Shown here: positions 48,569 through 61,592 of the stretch, piece after piece
How positions within the stretch are numbered: the first letter of the stretch is position 1
Layout of the letters: the number at the start of each line of letters is the position of its first letter
Assembly: GCF_000003195.3 (NCBI RefSeq)
Contig: NC_012874.2
Coordinates: 4,309,001 to 4,373,000 of the forward strand
Reading direction: 5' to 3'
DNA from: Sorghum bicolor
Taxonomy: Eukaryota; Streptophyta; Magnoliopsida; Poales; Poaceae
DNA: 64,000 nucleotides
Position numbers and translations under genes: made by a program
The notes under the pieces: generated by a model
What the model was told of the DNA's origin: nothing
The model's input: the letters and a program-made list of their open reading frames with translations, nothing else
The model's database searches: none

Positions 48569-50205
48569 TGTAACATCCCAAAAATTCACATTCAAAAATC
48601 ACTCGCATTAAAAATTATTTTCAAAATATATTTCAAAAACTATAAATCATTTGAGCTCTATAGTATCCCCATCTAATCCATCCATATTTTTTTCGCGCAC
48701 AAATAACAGCAAGTACCAGCAAGTTTACATGCAAGAAAGCATAGCAGTGCACCTACACCAATATATATCTCATGCATGCATGCAAGCATGCCACCGTCCA
48801 TTTGCATGCACCTGCATGCAAAGGACATGGTGATTAGGCACCGTCCATTTGCACGCACCGTGCATGCAAATGAGACATTGCCATTTGCATAAAAATTAGG
48901 CACCGTCCACCGTCCTGTCGTCCTGTGTAGCCATGCACTACAGTAGCAATTCTAATGGCACGAAGCTGAGCACCAGAGGCATAACCTCACTCCTCTGGCC
49001 TATAAAAAGCCAGCCTCGGGTGCTCACTCTCACCACCCGAGAAACACGTTCACTCACTTGCTCACTCGCTCTCACTTCGCGTATACCGTATACGGCCATA
49101 CGCACAAGCCGAGCTCGACTGTCGTCGCAAGACGAGGTGAGCAGCTCATGAGCATCTCCTTGCTCTTCTCTGTCTTTCTGTAGTATTTTTCTATATTTTT
49201 CTATGTATTTGTCTGTACCGGTTCACTGCCAAGAACTCCACGAATAGAACCATGACATACAGAAGAGTTCTAATGACCTCTGCTAATTTCTCTCTAACCA
49301 TGCATGTGTGGGCCAAGCATTAACTCCAAATAGTACATGCATGCATGCAACATGCACTACCAGCCAAACAAATGCCCACGTGAAGCATCCATTCCTTAAT
49401 CATCGTTAGCCTTTTTTGCATGATTAAAGTCCGGTCATTTCACAAATGCCACATGCTAACTCTGATTTTAATAATTCTTTTTTCTAAATTCATCTAAAAT
49501 CATGATCTACCTTCCATATTAATTTCATGATTTTTGGAACTCATTTGAATTTGTGAGAGACGGGTTATGGTTTGGTTTCAACAACTAGATGGGTTGGTAT
49601 GAGTGAAAGCATGTGAGAGAGTGTGATTTTGGAAATAAATGGTTGACTGCCATTGTGTTGTGGGAATAAGGGTTCAACAACACTTAAAATTGTGATCAAA
49701 CCCCCATTTTCAGAAATACTATCATATGTGGAAAAAGAGTTCTTTTACAACAGTATTTGCGAAATGAAACCTTGCATGTGTAAAAAGATAGCTTTATGCA
49801 AATAAAACTAAGCCTCATCCTTGATTTATCCATATGCATATATATTGTTATCCCCTTCCGTAGGGTAAGGTTGGATTTGCTGAGTACTTTGTACTCACCC
49901 TTGCTTTATTAAACAGAGGAAGATCCGGACTTCGATCCCGAAGTGGCGTTCGAGTAAGGTCGTGTCTGCACCCAACTAAGCCTGTGGCATTGGGAGTCGT
50001 CAGATCTTCGATGGCGATATCGTTTGTTTCTGGGTCCTTTGGACCTGTGTTGTATTTTGGTGTCTTATTATTATAGCGTGCCTTCCTTGTCCACGCTTTC
50101 CAAGACTACTGTGCTGAAACTTATCTGATGTAATAAATGTGTTACTAGCCTCCTGAGACTAGTATTGTATCACATTTGAGTTCCTGGTTTACCAGGGGCG
50201 CTTCA
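48569..50205 (+). repeat. 5' LTR of the gypsy element (1,637 bp, internally deleted)
   Basis: Starts TGTAACATCCC and ends GGGGCGCTTCA. Sequence corresponding to about 57247-58226 of the 3' LTR is missing: after CATTTGAATTT the text jumps via a short GTGAGAG filler to ACGGGTTATGG. TATA box TATAAAAA at 49001-49008, in the conserved promoter part. Confidence 0.95.
49001..49008 (+). promoter_or_regulatory. LTR TATA box
   Basis: CCTATAAAAAGCC in the 5' LTR, repeated at 56695-56702 in the 3' LTR. It is preceded by an RY-motif-rich block and followed by short CACTCACTT.GCTCACTCGC repeats where the transcript is expected to start. Confidence 0.7.
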
Positions 50206-50207
50206 GG

Positions 50208-50220
50208 TGGTATCAGAGCC
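50208..50220 (+). other. Primer-binding site of the gypsy element
   Basis: TGGTATCAGAGCC, complementary to the 3' end of initiator tRNA-Met, two bases after the 5' LTR. Confidence 0.95.
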
Positions 50221-50351
50221 GTAGTTGGCTGTAGGACGCGACCTTAGGCTTTTCTGGACCAGTATTTTACTAAAGAAACATATTTTACAAAAGTTCTTAC
50301 CCTCTTCCCTCTATTTGAAAAAAAAAATTTACTCTCATCTATATCTCTCAG

Positions 50352-51197
50352 ATGGCAGAAGGAGTTTGGACCAGCAGTTATTGTCTAAGTGTAGAAGGCT
50401 TTCCCAAGCTCTTGTATGCTACCATGCAGAAACTTGGAATCAAGGATCGCCCAGAATATGAAGGCAGAGAATATGAAGAGCATGAGACCGAGCGGTGTGA
50501 AGTTACCGTCTATATTGGGAAAAGTGAGGACTTCCCTAACATAGCTGAAGCTTGGAGTATGACTGCGACCGGATTTCGGTTTGCAGATACATATCAAGCC
50601 GTCGCCCGCAAAGCCTTGAGGTACCTATGCCAGATCTACGAGAAGCCCATCACCCGTACACCCATGAGGTTCTTTCCACCCGACGAAAAAGATCGACCAG
50701 TTTGGAGGACCCGCATGGAGCTCTTGCAAGGACGTTACTCACTTGAAGATGACCCAACTGTGGTATTCATGACCACATACCTACTTGCTCTAGATAAGCA
50801 ATATGATGAGCAGGCCTCAGAGTTCAGGAAGTGCATCCATCGTGCGGAGGAAGCCGAGATCATAGTTAGAAAGCTCCATGTGTAGCTTGCGGAAGCTCAG
50901 GCCCAAGCAGCTGCAGCCGAGAGTCGTGAAACTGCCATTGCTGAAGTCTTGAAGGCAGCTGAAGACCGCCATGCTCAGGAGTTGAAGGATGCCTACCTTA
51001 TCACCAGGATCAAAAGAAGGATGTTAGCAGTGGAAGACCAAGAGCCCATAGTCCTAAAAGGTATCCCAATCATGTCCCTAAAAACCAAAAGCAAGATGGA
51101 CATAGAAGGGCCATCAGCTCCCCCACCCACAGAAGCCTCTCATGAAGCTTTAGAGTTGGAGCCCAGTAAGGAAGAAGGATTTCCCCTCCTCACCTAG
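50352..51197 (+). pseudogene. Extra ORF upstream of gag, interrupted by one TAG
   Basis: ATG 50352 opens MAEGVWTSSYCLSVEGFPKL. The frame runs 177 codons to a TAG at 50883-50885 and continues in the same frame to a TAG at 51195-51197, so one CAG-to-TAG-like change would account for the break (281 codons in all). The first half looks globular (YQAVARKALRYLCQIYEKP.., RFFPPDEKDRPVWRTRM). The region around the stop is Ala/Glu-rich and predicted coiled coil (AEAQAQAAAAESRETAIAEV). It lies in sense between the primer-binding site and gag. It is not gag, protease or envelope that I recognise, and the function is unknown. Confidence 0.75.
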
Positions 51198-51629
51198 CCA
51201 CCACCAAAGGAAGACGGTGACCCACCTCTTAGTCCAAAAGAAGAACCACAAATGCCGGAAGCATGATCCTCCTCAACACCAAGGGAATGAAGCCGTTCTG
51301 TCCGAAGAAGTTGAAGAATAGTAGCACCTAGTTCCTCCTTATGTCTTGGGGAAGTGAAGTTTACTTCACTTTTGTTCAACCCCCAAAGTAGATGAACCGT
51401 ATTGTAGTACGCTTATTTCCTCCATTACTATGTTGTAAACCGCCCTCTTATTCAAAATATATATTTGTGCTTGTTGGTTGTGCTAAATAATTGAGTGCTC
51501 TATGTTGTTCCCTTACGGGATAGCAAGTCTTAAGACTTGCACTTTTTTAAAATATAACACCTTAACAAAAAAACAACATCACTCAATAGATCTAACCCTT
51601 ATCTAATGCTTTCTCATCTTAACCAACAG

Positions 51630-54600
51630 ATGCCTCCCAAAACAGCTACCCGCTCTCAACCAAGTGGTCGTGCAGCTAGTAGACAAAGCCAAAATCCAAA
51701 TGGAAGTCAAGCCAATGCAAATGTGGATGGTATTCATGAAGATGAAGTGAGTCAGACTAGGAACCATAATGAAGGAGATGACTTGCCCCCTCCTCCAGTG
51801 ATTGACTTGGCACAAGTCATGGCAACTCAGACTCGCCTTCTGGAGACCTTGGCTCAAGGCATGAACCGCCCTAGGAACAACCGTGGAGCCGGAGTCCAAG
51901 ACAAGATGACTGAGTTCATGAGGCTTAAGCCACCCACCTTTACTGGATCTGACAACCCCATGGAAGCAGATGATTGGCTTAAGGTGATTGAAATAAAGTT
52001 GGACACAATCCACTGTGATGGAAGGGATAGAGTTCTGCTAGCATCTCATCAGCTGACAGGAATTGCCCTTTCTTGGTGGAAAGCCTATAGTGGAGCTGTG
52101 GACAATGCCAACACGATCACATGGGAAGAATTTGTGGATGAATTCCGCCGGTACCACATTCCAGATGGAATCATGAAGCTAAAGGCTGATGAATTTCGCA
52201 ACTTGAAGCAAGGAAATAAAACCCTGAGTGAATACATCTTCCAATTCACTGAGTTGTCTCGCTATGCCCCAGAATTGGTCAACACTGATGCTAAGAAGCA
52301 GACAAAGTTCATAGAAGGATTGACCTGTGAGCTTAGAACCCTCATGACCCCACAGATCTATCCAGACTTCAACACCTTGATGAACAGGACCATTCTGACT
52401 GATGTGGCCAAGACTGAAGAAAGGAAAGAGAACAAGCGCAAGTTTCTAGAGCGCAAGGTTCAAGATGGTGCTAGATCCCAGAGGCTGAAAACCTTTAGCC
52501 AACCAAGCCAGCGGACTCAAGCCCCAATGCAGTTTCGCTCTCCTGCTAGTGTCTTCAATAACCAAATGCAGTCATCATATCAGCCCAAGACAACCTATCA
52601 GAATCAAACTTATGGCAAGACTCAACAGAACAGCATTGGTCAAGTCACAAACAATGTTAGGACTTGCTTTAATTGCCATGAGACTGGACACTACATCGCC
52701 AACTGTCCCTACAAGAACAACCCACCAGCAGTATCCACTCAGTCCCACACTGTTAATGGACCAAGACCTGCAGTGTCTGGAGTCAACCGTGGTTTCCCTC
52801 GCAACAATAGCAACACCAACAATAATAGCCAGATGATGAAGCAACCTCAACAATCCTATGGTAGAGCCCGTGTCAACCATATTCATGCTCAGGATGCTCA
52901 GACTGCTTCAGGAGTGGTACTTGGTGAGTTCTTAGTCGATTCAGTACTTGCAACAGTATTATTTGATTCTGGAGCATCACATTCATTCGTATCATCAAGT
53001 TTTGTTGAGAAGCATCAAATACCCACAGTACTACTAAAGTTACCCCTAATAACCCGAACACCTGGGTCTGACATCAAATGTCATCTAGGTTGTTCAAATG
53101 TAAGGATCATTCTAAGTGGGGTAGTTTTCTTAGCAGACTTAGCAGTGCTCAAGTCTAAAGGAATAGATGTTATCCTTGTAATGGATTGGTTAACCAGACA
53201 TAATGGAATTATTAGTTGTGCAACCAAGGAAGTATCATTAGTTAACCATGAAGGGATTAAAGTGAAATGCCAAACCCGAGGGTCTAAAGTTAATCCAATG
53301 GTCTTCAACTTGGATGCAAGGACCATAGAGGAAGTACCAATAGTGCAAGAATACCCTGATGTATTCCCTGAGGAACTACCTGGAATGCCACCAGACAGGG
53401 ATATAGAGTTCATCATTGATCTTATCCCTGGGACTGCCCCCATAGCCAAGAGACCTTACAGAATGGCTCCAGCAGAGTTAGCTGAACTGAAAGAGCAGCT
53501 AAGAGAATTGCAGCAGAAAGGCTATATTAGACCAAGTTCTTCACCATGGGGAGCCCCAGTTTTGTTTGTGAAGAAGAAAGATGGAAGTATGAGGATGTGT
53601 GTGGATTATAGGTCCCTAAATGAAGTCACCATCAAGAATAAGTACCCCCTGCCAAGGATAGATGATCTTTTGGATCAGCTTAAAGGAGCCAAGTATTTCT
53701 CTAAGATTGATTTGAGATCGGGTTATCACCAGCTCAAGATCAAGAATAGTGATGTTCCCAAGACAGCTTTTGTAACCAGATATGGACAATATGAGTTTAC
53801 AGTGATGTCCTTTGGATTAACCAATGCCCCTGCCTATTTCATGAACCTCATGAATAAGGTATTCATGGAAGAGTTAGATAAGTTTGTTGTAGTCTTCATT
53901 GATGACATACTTATCTACTCTAAGAGTGCTGAAGAACATGGGCAACACTTGAGAGTAGTGTTGGAAAAGCTAAGAAGACACAAGTTGTATGCTAAATTCA
54001 GCAAGTGTGAATTTTGGCTTGAGAAGGTTGCATTTCTAGGCCACATCTTGACAGCTGAAGGAGTTGCAGTTGACCCTGAGAAAGTAGAAGCTGTCTCCCA
54101 TTGGCAGCAACCCACCAATGTGAGTGAGGTTAGAAGTTTTCTTGGATTAGCTGGATATTATCGAAGGTTTATAGAAGGATTTTCTAAGATAGCTAGACCC
54201 ATGACAGAGCTTCTTAGGAAGGATAAGAAATTCACTTGGACAGAATCATGTGAGAAGAGTTTCCAAGAGTTGAAGAAGAGACTGACAACAGCACCAGTGT
54301 TAACTTTGCCAGACATTCACCAAGATTTTATCATATACTGTGATGCCTCAAGACAAGGTTTAGGATGTGTTCTCATGCAAGGAGGAAAAGTGGTTGCTTA
54401 TGCATCCCGTCAGCTTAGACCTCATGAGCAAAATTACCCTACCCATGATTTGGAGTTAGCAGCGATAGTACATGCTCTCAAGATTTGGAGACACTACCTC
54501 ATTGGAAACAAGTGTGAAATCTACACTGATCACAAGAGTTTGAAGTACATCTTCACACAGTCAGACTTGAACCTAAGGCAAAGAAGATGGTTAGAATTAA

Positions 54601-56303
54601 TCAAGGACTATAACCTTGAGATTCATTACCACCCAGGAAAGGCCAACGTGGTAGCAGATGCCCTAAGCAGAAAGTCATATGGTCAGCAGTTGGTGTCTAA
54701 GAACACTCACCTACAAGAAGAGATAGCACAATTGAACATGCATATAGTACGCCAACCTCAAAATGGCAGTCTAATGATGCAGCCAACTCTTGTGGAAGAA
54801 ATCAAGCAGATACAACATAAGGATAAGGATCTGATGAAGATTCGTGAGCAAACTGGAGAAAATAAAGCTCCATACTTTAGAGTGGATAACAAAGGAGTAT
54901 TGTGGTATAAAAACAGGATTTGTGTGCCCAAGGAGAGAAAGTTTCAAGAATTAATCCTTGATGAAGCCCATAACTCAGCTTATTCTATCCACCCTGGTGC
55001 CACCAAGATGTACATGGACCTAAAAGAAAGATATTGGTGGAATGGCATGAAAGCTGATGTGGCACGATTTGTTGCACAATGTGAGGTATGCCAAAGGGTT
55101 AAAGCAGAGCATCAGAAACCAGCAGGCTTGCTCCAGCCATTGCCTATTCCTGTTTGGAAATGGGATGAGATAGGCATGGATTTTGTGAATGGATTACCCA
55201 AAACTCTGAAAGGAAATGATTCAATATGGGTAATAGTGGACCGCCTTACCAAGGTTGCTCACTTCATACCTGTACGCACCAAATATAGTGGAGACAAGTT
55301 AGCCCAGCTATATGTGGATAACATAGTCAAATTGCATGGTGTGCCAAGTAGGATTGTATCTGACCGAGGTACCCAATTTACCTCTAAGTTCTGGAAAAGT
55401 TTGCATGAAGCTATGGGAACCAAGCTAGATTTTAGCTCAGCTTATCATCCTCAAACAGATGGTCAGACTGAAAGAATAAGTCAGATTGTGGAAGATATGC
55501 TAAGAGCATGTGTGCTCACGTATGGTAAAGATTGGGAGAAAAGCCTAACTTATGCAGAGTTCTCCTATAATAATAGTTACCAAGCTAGTTTGGGCATGTC
55601 ACCTTTTGAGGCCCTATATGGAAGAAAATGTAGAACCCCATTGATGTGGTCAGAAGTTGGAGAACGAACTTTGCTTGGACCAGCCCTTATAAAAGAAGCA
55701 GAAGATCGTGTAGCTGAAATCAGAGAAAAATTGAAAGAGGCACAATCACGTCAAAAGAGCTATTCTGATAAAAGAAGGCGGGAGTTAAGTTTTGCAGTTG
55801 GAGATTTTGTGTATGTCAAAGTCTGTCCTATTCGAGGAACTCGAAGGTTGCAAGTTAGAGGCAAGTTAGCACCACGGTATATTGGACCATATCAAGTATT
55901 ACAGAGGATTGGAGCTGTAGCCTATCGTGTTCAGCTACCTGAAGAAATGTCAGATATACACAATGTGTTTCATGTCTCCCAATTGAAGAAATGTCTCAGA
56001 GTACCAGAGGAACAAATATCGCCAGATACAGTTGATTTACAAGATGACCTAAGATATCAAGAAGTGCCAATAAAAATCCTAGACACAGTCACCAAGCAAA
56101 CTCGAACGACCACAGTCCGAATTTGTCGTGTTCAATGGAGTAGACACACAGAAGCAGAAGCAACATGGGAAAGAGAGGATGCCCTGAGAAAAGAGTTTCC
56201 CCATCTATTTAGGACCCAGCCGAATCTCGAGGACGAGATTCCTTTTAAGTGGGGTAGGTTTGTAACATCCCAAAAATTCACATTCAAAAATCACTCGCAT
56301 TAA
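51630..56303 (+). CDS. Ty3/gypsy gag-pol polyprotein, intact
   Basis: The frame is open from ATG 51606; I favour ATG 51630 ([13 protein letters not shown]), giving 1,557 residues. In order (numbering from 51606): gag with a retrotrans_gag region from about 100; zinc knuckle [14 protein letters not shown] near 354; protease [10 protein letters not shown] near 453; RT from about 620 with FIDDILIYS near 764; RNase H starting IIYCDAS near 911; integrase zinc domain ([14 protein letters not shown]) near 1130-1165; core with GMDF, SDRGTQF and QTDGQTER; and a chromodomain-like tail ([14 protein letters not shown]). All catalytic motifs look intact. The last residues run into the 3' LTR. The tail and gene order place it among Tekay/Del-type chromoviruses. 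Confidence 0.95.
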   Translation: MPPKTATRSQPSGRAASRQSQNPNGSQANANVDGIHEDEVSQTRNHNEGDDLPPPPVIDLAQVMATQTRLLETLAQGMNRPRNNRGAGVQDKMTEFMRLKPPTFTGSDNPMEADDWLKVIEIKLDTIHCDGRDRVLLASHQLTGIALSWWKAYSGAVDNANTITWEEFVDEFRRYHIPDGIMKLKADEFRNLKQGNKTLSEYIFQFTELSRYAPELVNTDAKKQTKFIEGLTCELRTLMTPQIYPDFNTLMNRTILTDVAKTEERKENKRKFLERKVQDGARSQRLKTFSQPSQRTQAPMQFRSPASVFNNQMQSSYQPKTTYQNQTYGKTQQNSIGQVTNNVRTCFNCHETGHYIANCPYKNNPPAVSTQSHTVNGPRPAVSGVNRGFPRNNSNTNNNSQMMKQPQQSYGRARVNHIHAQDAQTASGVVLGEFLVDSVLATVLFDSGASHSFVSSSFVEKHQIPTVLLKLPLITRTPGSDIKCHLGCSNVRIILSGVVFLADLAVLKSKGIDVILVMDWLTRHNGIISCATKEVSLVNHEGIKVKCQTRGSKVNPMVFNLDARTIEEVPIVQEYPDVFPEELPGMPPDRDIEFIIDLIPGTAPIAKRPYRMAPAELAELKEQLRELQQKGYIRPSSSPWGAPVLFVKKKDGSMRMCVDYRSLNEVTIKNKYPLPRIDDLLDQLKGAKYFSKIDLRSGYHQLKIKNSDVPKTAFVTRYGQYEFTVMSFGLTNAPAYFMNLMNKVFMEELDKFVVVFIDDILIYSKSAEEHGQHLRVVLEKLRRHKLYAKFSKCEFWLEKVAFLGHILTAEGVAVDPEKVEAVSHWQQPTNVSEVRSFLGLAGYYRRFIEGFSKIARPMTELLRKDKKFTWTESCEKSFQELKKRLTTAPVLTLPDIHQDFIIYCDASRQGLGCVLMQGGKVVAYASRQLRPHEQNYPTHDLELAAIVHALKIWRHYLIGNKCEIYTDHKSLKYIFTQSDLNLRQRRWLELIKDYNLEIHYHPGKANVVADALSRKSYGQQLVSKNTHLQEEIAQLNMHIVRQPQNGSLMMQPTLVEEIKQIQHKDKDLMKIREQTGENKAPYFRVDNKGVLWYKNRICVPKERKFQELILDEAHNSAYSIHPGATKMYMDLKERYWWNGMKADVARFVAQCEVCQRVKAEHQKPAGLLQPLPIPVWKWDEIGMDFVNGLPKTLKGNDSIWVIVDRLTKVAHFIPVRTKYSGDKLAQLYVDNIVKLHGVPSRIVSDRGTQFTSKFWKSLHEAMGTKLDFSSAYHPQTDGQTERISQIVEDMLRACVLTYGKDWEKSLTYAEFSYNNSYQASLGMSPFEALYGRKCRTPLMWSEVGERTLLGPALIKEAEDRVAEIREKLKEAQSRQKSYSDKRRRELSFAVGDFVYVKVCPIRGTRRLQVRGKLAPRYIGPYQVLQRIGAVAYRVQLPEEMSDIHNVFHVSQLKKCLRVPEEQISPDTVDLQDDLRYQEVPIKILDTVTKQTRTTTVRICRVQWSRHTEAEATWEREDALRKEFPHLFRTQPNLEDEIPFKWGRFVTSQKFTFKNHSH

Positions 56304-58874
56304 AAATTATTTTCAAAAATATATTTCAAAAACTATAAATCATTTGAGCTCTATAGTATCCTCATCTAATCCATCCATATTTTTTTTCGCGCACAAATAA
56401 CAGCGAGTACCAGCAAGTTTACATGCAAGAAAGCATAGCAGTGCACCTACACCAATATATATCTCATGCATGCATGCAAGCATGCCACCGTCCATTTGCA
56501 TGCACCTGCATGCAAAGGACATGGTGATTAGGCACCGTCCATTTGCACGCACCGTGCATGCAAATGAGACATTGCCATTTGCATAAAAATTAGGCACCGT
56601 CCACCGTCCTGTCGTCCTGTGTAGCCATGCACTACAGTAGCAATTCTAATGGCACGAAGCTGAGCACCAGAGGCATAACCTCACTCCTCTGGCCTATAAA
56701 AAGCCAGCCTCGGGTGCTCACTCTCACCACCCGAGAAACACGTTCACTCACTTGCTCACTCGCTCTCACTTCGCGTATACCGTATACGGCCATACGCACA
56801 AGCCGAGCTCGACTGTCGTCGCAAGACGAGGTGAGCAGCTCATGAGCATCTCCTTGCTCTTCTCTGTCTTTCTGTAGTATATTTCTGTATTTTTCTATGT
56901 ATTTGTCTGTACCGGTTCACTGCCAAGAACTCCACGAATAGAACCATGACATACAGAAGAGTTCTAATGACCTCTGCTAATTTCTCTCTAACCATGCATG
57001 TGTGGGCCAAGCATTAACTCCAAATAGTACATGCATGCATGCAACATGCACTACCAGCCAAACAAATGCCCACGTGAAGCATCCATTCCTTAATCATCGT
57101 TAGCCTTTTTTGCATGATTAAAGTCCGGTCATTTCACAAATGTCACATGCTAACTCTGATTTTAATAATTCTTTTTCCTAAATTCATCTAAAATCATGAT
57201 CTACCTTCCATATTAATTTCATGATTTTTGGAACTCATTTGAATTTATATGATTATTTATCTGTGCCTATTGTCTGTGTCGGTCGTCGCGTATTTTAGTT
57301 GACGGAGTGAACGAGCCGGAAAACGAGAACGTTGGAGACGAGTACCGCGAGTTTGACGCCGAGGACCCGGACTGTCAGCAGGAGTTTGCCGAGGACGCCG
57401 ACGGAGGCAAGTCCAACCGATCCCCTTTGATGCATATTGATCCTATTTTTAAACACAACCCGTAGAAGCCGTTTTAAATATTGCATGTACGATATATGTA
57501 CGAAGTATTTTCGCTGCTTAGTTAAAACCTGTTGAATAGCCATCCTTGAATTGATATTACCCGGTAATTGTCTTGTTCGAACCTAGGAACAAATAATATG
57601 CTACGACAGAAATATCATTATTTAATATGCTTAGGACTTGTTACTCATCCTGGATACTCATCGCTATATTTTCTCAAATATAATGATTTTAAAAGTAAAA
57701 GGTGTGAGTGGTGAAAATAAATTGTGGGTATTGTGAAAGGGTTAATGAACAAGTTATACTATGGAGATGGGGCGGATGGGATCTCTTTTGGAGATGCCCT
57801 GGTGTTGTGGCTTATACCTTGCGGGGTTAAGCGTGAAGATATCCGCCTTGTCTCGATTAAGGACTGAGTTGATGATTCATCTTGCCTAACTCATTTATCG
57901 TACAACCACTCGCCTTGCATGGGAAAGGCTTAGTCTAAATCCCTCTAGTTAGTATGGCAATCACCTGGAGGCAGGTGTGCAACGGGACACTAAGTGATGT
58001 ATGTGAAATTGTGGAAATATATGAAAATAGCTTTGTGAATTATTGTGGTATCATGAGATGTGGCCTTAGTGTTCCCGTGGTGAGCGCCATTACTTAGCTA
58101 TGGAGGGTAATGACTTTGATGGATCTGTGCTTGCACGACGGTGTAAGTTATGGTATCCTACTTGTGGGAAAAGTGTACAACCTCTGCAGAGTGTAAATCT
58201 ATCTGGATAGCCGTGTCCGCGGTCTCGGACGGGTTATGGTTTGGTTTCAACAACTAGATGAGTTGGTATGAGTGAAAGCATGTGAGAGAGTGTGATTTTG
58301 GAAATAAATGGTTGACTGCCATTGTGTTGTGGGAATAAGGGTTCAACAACACTTAAAATTGTGATCAAACCCCCATTTTCAGAAATACTATCATATGTGG
58401 AAAAAGAGTTCTTTTACAACAGTATTTGCGAAATGAAACCTTACATGTGTAAAAAGATAGCTTTATGCAAATAAAACTAAGCCTCATCCTTGATTTATCC
58501 ATATGCATATATATTGTTATCCCCTTCCGTAGGGTAAGGTTGGATTTGCTGAGTACTTTGTACTCACCCTTGCTTTATTAAACAGAGGAAGATCCGGACT
58601 TCGATCCCGAAGTGGCGTTCGAGTAAGGTCGTGTCTGCACCCAACTAAGCCTGTGGCATTGGGAGTCGTCAGATGTTCGATGGCGATATCGTTTGTTTCT
58701 GGGTCCTTTGGACCTGTGTTGTATTTTGGTGTCTTATTATTATAGCGTGCCTTCCTTGTCCACGCTTTCCAAGACTACTGCGCTGAAACTTATGTGATGT
58801 AATAAATGTGTTACTAGCCTCCTGGGACTAGTATTGTATCACATTTGAGTTCCTGGTTTACCAGGGGCGCTTCA
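56261..58874 (+). repeat. 3' LTR of the gypsy element (2,614 bp)
   Basis: Starts TGTAACATCCC after the purine-rich AAGTGGGGTAGG and ends GGGGCGCTTCA. It contains the full central segment missing from the 5' LTR, so it is probably the ancestral length. Confidence 0.95.
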
Positions 58875-61439
58875 TATGTTCACTGTGTAGATATACTCTT
58901 GTAGGGTCCAATAAAATTAGATTTTGTATTTTATGATTTTTTCTATGATTTATTACGATTTTTCAAATATTCAGCTAAAATAAAGAGAGAAAAAAGGAAA
59001 AGACAAAATTGTCTTCAAAACTACTCATAACAGGGTTACAGGGACAAAGAGGTAAGATAGCAGTTTTAAAAATTAAGAGAGATGTTTTGTCTGAAGTTCA
59101 GAATAAAAAATAGACTTTCACGGGCTAAAATAAACTGGTGGAAAGAGGCAGCTGAGTTGTTGGGCTGAACGATCCATCGATGAGCACCAGAAATGTGTTT
59201 CGCCGGGTTTCTCAAAAATAAAATAAAAACCCAGAAATGTGTTTCAATTCAATGTGACATGAGGGAACAACGGGCTTTTTTTAGAATGAGGGAACAACGG
59301 GCTAGCCTTCGTGCGTACACTGCGCATTACTAGTATCGACACTTAAGACTGCAAATCGACACGTTTCAGTGCTGCTGAGAAGCGAACTGCTGAAGATCTC
59401 AGGGCGCGTCCCTTGTGGACACACCTGATCGAGGCAAAATATATATAGTGGAAACTAATCCACATATTAGATGCAAATACAAAAACCAATTCAAAATTTT
59501 ACAGTAGTTCATATTTTTTTATAGAATAAACTTGGTATACCTATAATGCATATAAATATGTATTCACATGTAAAAATTGGATACAAACACAAAGTAAAAC
59601 ATTATATAAAAAAACAAACTTGAGGTGCATATGCACCAAAAGACGTAATCCTAGAAATTTCATCTTCTAATTAATGCACACACATCTGAAATTTGTTTTT
59701 CTCGTATGAGTTTCTCAAAAGAAAATTTGCACCCTAACTTTTTACATGTGAGTACATACTTGTATGTATTACGGATGTGCCAAGTTTTAAAACCTTTGTG
59801 CGACCAAAATACGTTTTTTGAATTTATTTTCATGTTTTCACCTAGTATTTAATTCTACTACATATTTGACCCCTCAACTGTAGCACCTTTTCACATACAC
59901 ATACATATAATGTATATATATGGTCCTACTATATTCCCAACATCTCTTTGAAGCTCGAGCATATCTGCATGTGTGCTAGCGGACTAACATACAAACCATC
60001 CGTCGACTAGTCCTCAGGTATCGCATGACAGTTTCAACGAGCAAAAATAGACAAAATCATAGAAACCGATTGTGTTGGTCGTGAAAACTTATCAAATTTA
60101 TGTCGATCACATATTGCAGTTATAAATTTGTTACCGTTAGCACAAAAACCTCACTCGAAGAGTACGGTGATGTGCAAATTGAGCATATCTCAATCGTTCA
60201 CCCCGTTTGCATAGAAAGCAATTGGGGTTTCTCACCGGGAATCGTTTCACCGAGTTCTTAACTTGATAGGGGTATTTTTTTTTTGGAATTAATGGTGTTA
60301 ATCTTGAGATCTTCCTTCGGAGATACTCATAAAGTAAGATGTATGTTTAAGGTGAGTGTACTACATATATGAGTATCTACTTTGTACTGTGATTGGCCAT
60401 GTAGGTTGACAATGTGGACCCTAAAAGGTGTGGTGCCATGACACTGACTACCTTAGTTTGTGTGTGTTTTTTTTTTAAAAAAATTGTCCCTAACATGTGA
60501 TTACCTTAGCTTGCATTTTTTTTAAAAAAAATTGTCTCTAACATGTTCATAAAAAATGGTGATGAACTTTTTTGTACAATAAACAACTTTCATAGGAGTA
60601 GTTAAAAATTTCCAATATACTCTAATTTTTTTTGCGTTATATACTCCAAAAAAAAAAATGATGTGTGCAATAAAACATGTGTACGATGTGGAGCCATAAT
60701 TTCTACTCTGGATTGGCATCTTTTCAAGATCGAGGAGCATATATTGGAAAGGTTTGGTACTCTTTTCGTGACCGAAGAGCTCCTAACGTGACGCGCGGAA
60801 AAGGACCTCAGAGAATTTTGTTATAAAAATACAAATTTTGATAGACAGGCTGATTAGCGTCCCGCTCACGTTTCCATAGTAGTAGACTAGTAGGGCTACC
60901 CCCTGGAACCAGAGACACAGGCACAACAAACAAAATGAGGACGTCGGCCTCGATTCTAAAACGCCCATAAAAATGCATTATTGATCTCACGTTAACTATG
61001 CAGAATGCTCGTCCTACGCATTTGATTTTCCTTTATAAAATTTCTTCGAGATATTGGACCGGTAGATCTAAAGATTAATAAGTGGAGTTTACAAAACCAC
61101 AGTTTATATAAGAATAAGATATCTAAAGTGGAGTTTACAACAAAATTCTAATGTTAGTAATATCATAGTTTTCAAAAGTACAAAGCTTGTCCAATTCAAA
61201 CATTTTTTATAGTTTTTCAAAACAAAGTATTCATAAACTATGATTTTGAAAAGAATAAATATATTTTGTATTTATACAGGATCAAAAATGAATTATTACA
61301 GATATACAGGGCTGGAGGTGTGGCATACACACTTCACCCACCGTCCTTTTACGAAAAGGGCACCCGCCGCTACCGCAACCCCCTTCTCTCTACCACTCAT
61401 GTCCGCATGCCCAGCTATGTCCATCTTCCACCTCTCCAT
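58875..61439. other. Intergenic
   Basis: Begins with the continuation of the dispersed repeat into which the gypsy element inserted. Beyond it are short local duplications (GAGGGAACAACGGGCT near 59265 and 59290; TTAAAAAAATTGTC.CTAACATGT near 60475 and 60525) and AT-rich sequence. No gene recognised. Confidence 0.45.
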
Positions 61440-61532
61440 CCCTCCCTCCCTCCCTCCCCCCTCTCTCTCTCTCTCTCACATACGCACACGCATGCGCGCG
61501 CGCGCGCACACACACACAGAGAGAGAGAGAGA
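61440..61532. repeat. Compound microsatellite
   Basis: CCCT and CT runs (61440-61478) are followed by CACACG, then GCGCGC, CACACA and GAGAGA runs (about 61494-61532). This makes long artefactual open frames in several phases. Confidence 0.9.
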
Positions 61533-61592
61533 TCGGCGGCCGCAAAGCTTCAACTCCGATGGCCTCCTCTCGGCAGCTACCTGCACTGCGCC

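Larger units (their letters stand above)
48569..58874 (+). mobile_element. Ty3/gypsy chromovirus (Tekay-like), full length
   Basis: 10.3 kb, flanked by the 5-bp duplication TATGT (48564-48568, 58875-58879). It has TG..CA LTRs, an initiator tRNA-Met primer-binding site, an upstream extra ORF, an uninterrupted gag-pol with RT before integrase and a chromodomain-like end, and a purine-rich tract before the 3' LTR. The LTRs align closely except that the 5' LTR lacks about 1 kb, pointing to a fairly young insertion with later damage or transfer of a deleted end. Confidence 0.96.

Noticed and set aside
48673..49151. Small frames found identically in both gypsy LTRs (also 56340-56845)
   Set aside because: They lie over the LTR promoter and motif repeats and are not separate genes.
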